Shown piece after piece: positions 13,820 to 14,844 of a stretch of DNA of 14,844 nucleotides. Made by a program: the position numbers and the translations under genes. The stretch's first letter is position 1, and each line of letters begins with the position of its first letter. The notes under the pieces were generated by a model, which saw only the letters and a program-made list of their open reading frames with translations, was not told the origin of the DNA and made no database searches. The DNA comes from DATIYF01 sp035517775 (GTDB taxonomy: Bacteria > Acidobacteriota > Terriglobia > Terriglobales > Acidobacteriaceae), in assembly GCA_035517775.1 (NCBI GenBank), contig DATIYF010000111.1:1-14844 (forward strand), given 5' to 3'.

Positions 13820-13866
13820 GGCAGGCGCCGATGCTATTCCACCACCAACGGCGCCTGCCCTTTTCT
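13820..13866 (+). terminator. Strong intrinsic terminator
   Basis: A perfect 11-base-pair GC-rich stem, GGCAGGCGCCG (13820-13830) and CGGCGCCTGCC (13849-13859), encloses an 18-base loop and is followed by CTTTTCT on the plus strand. It should end transcripts of the receiver gene. On the minus strand the sequence after the stem (AGCTTCG) is not T-rich. There it may only act as a hairpin behind the small secreted protein gene. Confidence 0.85.
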
Positions 13867-13889
13867 ATGCCCAAAAACCAGCGGTCGGC

Positions 13890-14243
13890 TCAATCTTTGA
13901 AGTCGGGAGGAGAGAGCTCGATATCCGACACGTGAATGATGTTGTTGGCTGCATCCAGTGTGCCGGTCACCTTGACCTGTTCGCCCACGTAGCGTTTGAG
14001 CTGGGCCTCGTGGTCGAGCTTATAGGCGGCTTTGCTGGTCATATTTTCCAGCATCAGGATGTTCCGTGAGCGCACGATTTTGCCGGCAAAGGTCTGCATA
14101 GGCGCCTGCGCCGGCTGGCGGTTTTGCGTTCCCCGCACCGGCTCGGAGGGCGTGGTTGGCTGGTTTTGAGCGGCTGCCGGCAATATTGCGGCCAGGAACA
14201 AAGCCGCAATGCCGGGCGCCGTGAAACGGCGGATTGCCTTCAT
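13890..14243 (-). CDS. Small secreted protein, DUF5818-like
   Basis: I chose the ATG at 14243 (117 residues) because GGAGG sits five bases upstream. An in-frame GTG at 14255 overlaps that site. Residues 1-26 form a Sec signal peptide (KAIRRFTAPGIAALFLAAILPAAAQ), followed by a Pro/Gln/Thr-rich linker (27-52). A compact beta-rich domain then reads TFAGKIV ... YKLDHEAQLKRYVGEQVKVTGTLDAANNIIHV. This order (a T-F-x-G-x-[IV] strand, a Tyr-x-Leu-Asp strand, V-K-V-T-G-T-L-D, then I-H-V) resembles small OB-fold-like exported acidobacterial proteins in DUF5818. No catalytic residues or function are known to me. It is the only gene on this strand between the flanking gene-free stretches, so it is probably monocistronic. 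Confidence 0.8.
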   Translation of the reverse strand: MKAIRRFTAPGIAALFLAAILPAAAQNQPTTPSEPVRGTQNRQPAQAPMQTFAGKIVRSRNILMLENMTSKAAYKLDHEAQLKRYVGEQVKVTGTLDAANNIIHVSDIELSPPDFKD

Positions 14244-14606
14244 TCTCACCTCCACAGTTGGGACGGTGCTTCACTTGTTAAGTGTTTTGCCGCAAGCCTC
14301 AGGCCAAAGCGGTGTCCTAAGGGAAAGAAGCAGTTACCGTCCGGGAATGCCGCTGGCGGGAAGCCGCTATGCAATCTTCGCTGCCGGAAAGCAAGTTTTT
14401 CTTCAGGCAAATGCGCGCCGCCCATACCCGAGCGCCGCATAGCATGCCGAAAAACCGGCTTGCCGAAATGCTGGAGAGCCGATCGGATTGCCGGCCAATC
14501 TCCGACGAGTCCCGTTGGCCGTTGCTACACGCCCCAGAGAGGCCGGGCACGCCTACCGCAAGGATTGCACCGATCGGCACAGACCATCCAGTTGCCCCTG
14601 GTTCGT
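14244..14606. other. Gene-poor stretch, promoter region of the small secreted protein
   Basis: These 363 bases lie between the start of the DUF5818-like gene and the stop of the partial gene at the right edge, both on the minus strand. A 13-base inverted repeat, CACTTGTTAAGTG (14272-14284), lies 28 bases upstream of the ATG and could be an operator. Frames of 60-110 codons exist on both strands but have no signal, domain or credible ribosome binding site. Nothing else is recognised. Confidence 0.5.
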
Positions 14607-14843
14607 TTAGGCTCCCAATCCCTGTGCCGCGTCCCCATCCAGAGATGAGAATTGGCCATAGCCGAGACCTGCGAACAGGTCCGCCGCGTTCACGTCAGTA
14701 GCGCGCGTACGGGCCAGCGAAGCGGCGTGCCTTGAAGGCGCCGCCGCGAAATTGAGTTTGCGAGTTTCCCCCCGCGTTACCGGCGGGGCGCTCAGTTCCT
14801 GAGGCTTTGCTTCAGCCCGCAGAATTTCGCGGATCTTGAGCCG
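14607..14843 (-). CDS. C-terminal fragment of an unknown gene cut by the right edge
   Basis: On the minus strand a frame is open from the right edge (first full codon at 14843) to a TAA at 14607-14609, giving 78 C-terminal residues of a gene that begins outside the window. It reads RLKIREILRAEAKPQEL at its upstream end, then a Pro/Arg/Ala-rich stretch, then DLFAGLGYGQFSSLDG and the end AAQGLGA. Most third codon positions are G or C, as expected for coding DNA here. The composition suggests a low-complexity C-terminal tail after a folded domain. I do not recognise the family. It has the same orientation as the small secreted protein, 363 bases upstream of it. Confidence 0.6.
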   Translation of the reverse strand, partial: RLKIREILRAEAKPQELSAPPVTRGETRKLNFAAAPSRHAASLARTRATDVNAADLFAGLGYGQFSSLDGDAAQGLGA

Positions 14844-14844
14844 T

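Noticed and set aside
13749..14069. 106-codon plus-strand frame
   Set aside because: It runs straight through the strong terminator and is antisense to the DUF5818-like gene.
14124..14701. Plus-strand frames of 110 and 174 codons and a minus-strand frame of 87 codons
   Set aside because: They have low-complexity Arg/Pro/Ser-rich translations, no ribosome binding site, and overlap the better-supported genes at both ends.
1..14844. CRISPR array, insertion sequence, integrase or prophage genes
   Set aside because: No regularly spaced direct repeats, transposase or recombinase motifs, or target-site duplications were seen.

Overview
The window looks like chromosomal DNA of a GC-rich environmental heterotroph, most likely an acidobacterium (Terriglobia-type). 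This is inference. It rests on a REP-like palindrome with GTCATT...GAGGAATCTGC arms between convergent genes, a CACGAAGG-type repeat ahead of an operon, a small secreted protein resembling acidobacterial DUF5818 proteins, and the mix of Tat/Sec-exported glycoside hydrolases, short-chain dehydrogenases (SDRs) and multiheme cytochromes. No rRNA, tRNA, CRISPR array, insertion sequence or phage gene was seen.

Left part (1-3454): an NHL-repeat beta-propeller cut by the left edge overlaps by 4 bases (GTGA) a secreted multiheme cytochrome c with 11 CXXCH motifs and one CX3CH motif at its C-terminus. A membrane-anchored TPR protein faces it on the minus strand. This is the end of what looks like a redox or electron-transfer locus extending to the left.

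Centre (3455-12760): a stand-alone 345-residue SDR (minus) is divergent from a translationally coupled pair (plus) of an SDR and an SMP-30/gluconolactonase-type lactonase. These converge on a five-gene minus-strand run. In transcription order it is a GH39-like glycosidase, an SDR, a UxuA-like mannonate dehydratase (ATGA overlap with the SDR), an MFS sugar porter and a Tat-exported GH5 glycosidase. Together these genes could release a sugar outside the cytoplasm, import it, oxidise it to a lactone, open the lactone, and dehydrate the resulting aldonate or uronate-derived acid. The kinase and aldolase that would finish a 2-keto-3-deoxy-sugar acid route are not in the window. The substrate cannot be read from the sequence.

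Right part (12761-14844): a 544-base intergenic region, a degenerate single-domain receiver protein lacking the usual phospho-acceptor Asp and conserved Lys, a 16-base perfect-arm palindrome, a strong intrinsic terminator, a small secreted DUF5818-like protein (minus), about 350 bases without a gene, and the C-terminal 78 residues of a minus-strand gene entering from the right edge.

The most unusual points are the C-terminal CX3CH haem motif, a missing residue in the Gly-rich loop of the lactonase-coupled SDR, the altered NNAG and Gly motifs of the dehydratase-coupled SDR, a possible CTG start for the transporter, the pseudo-receiver, and the composition of the sugar locus as a whole.
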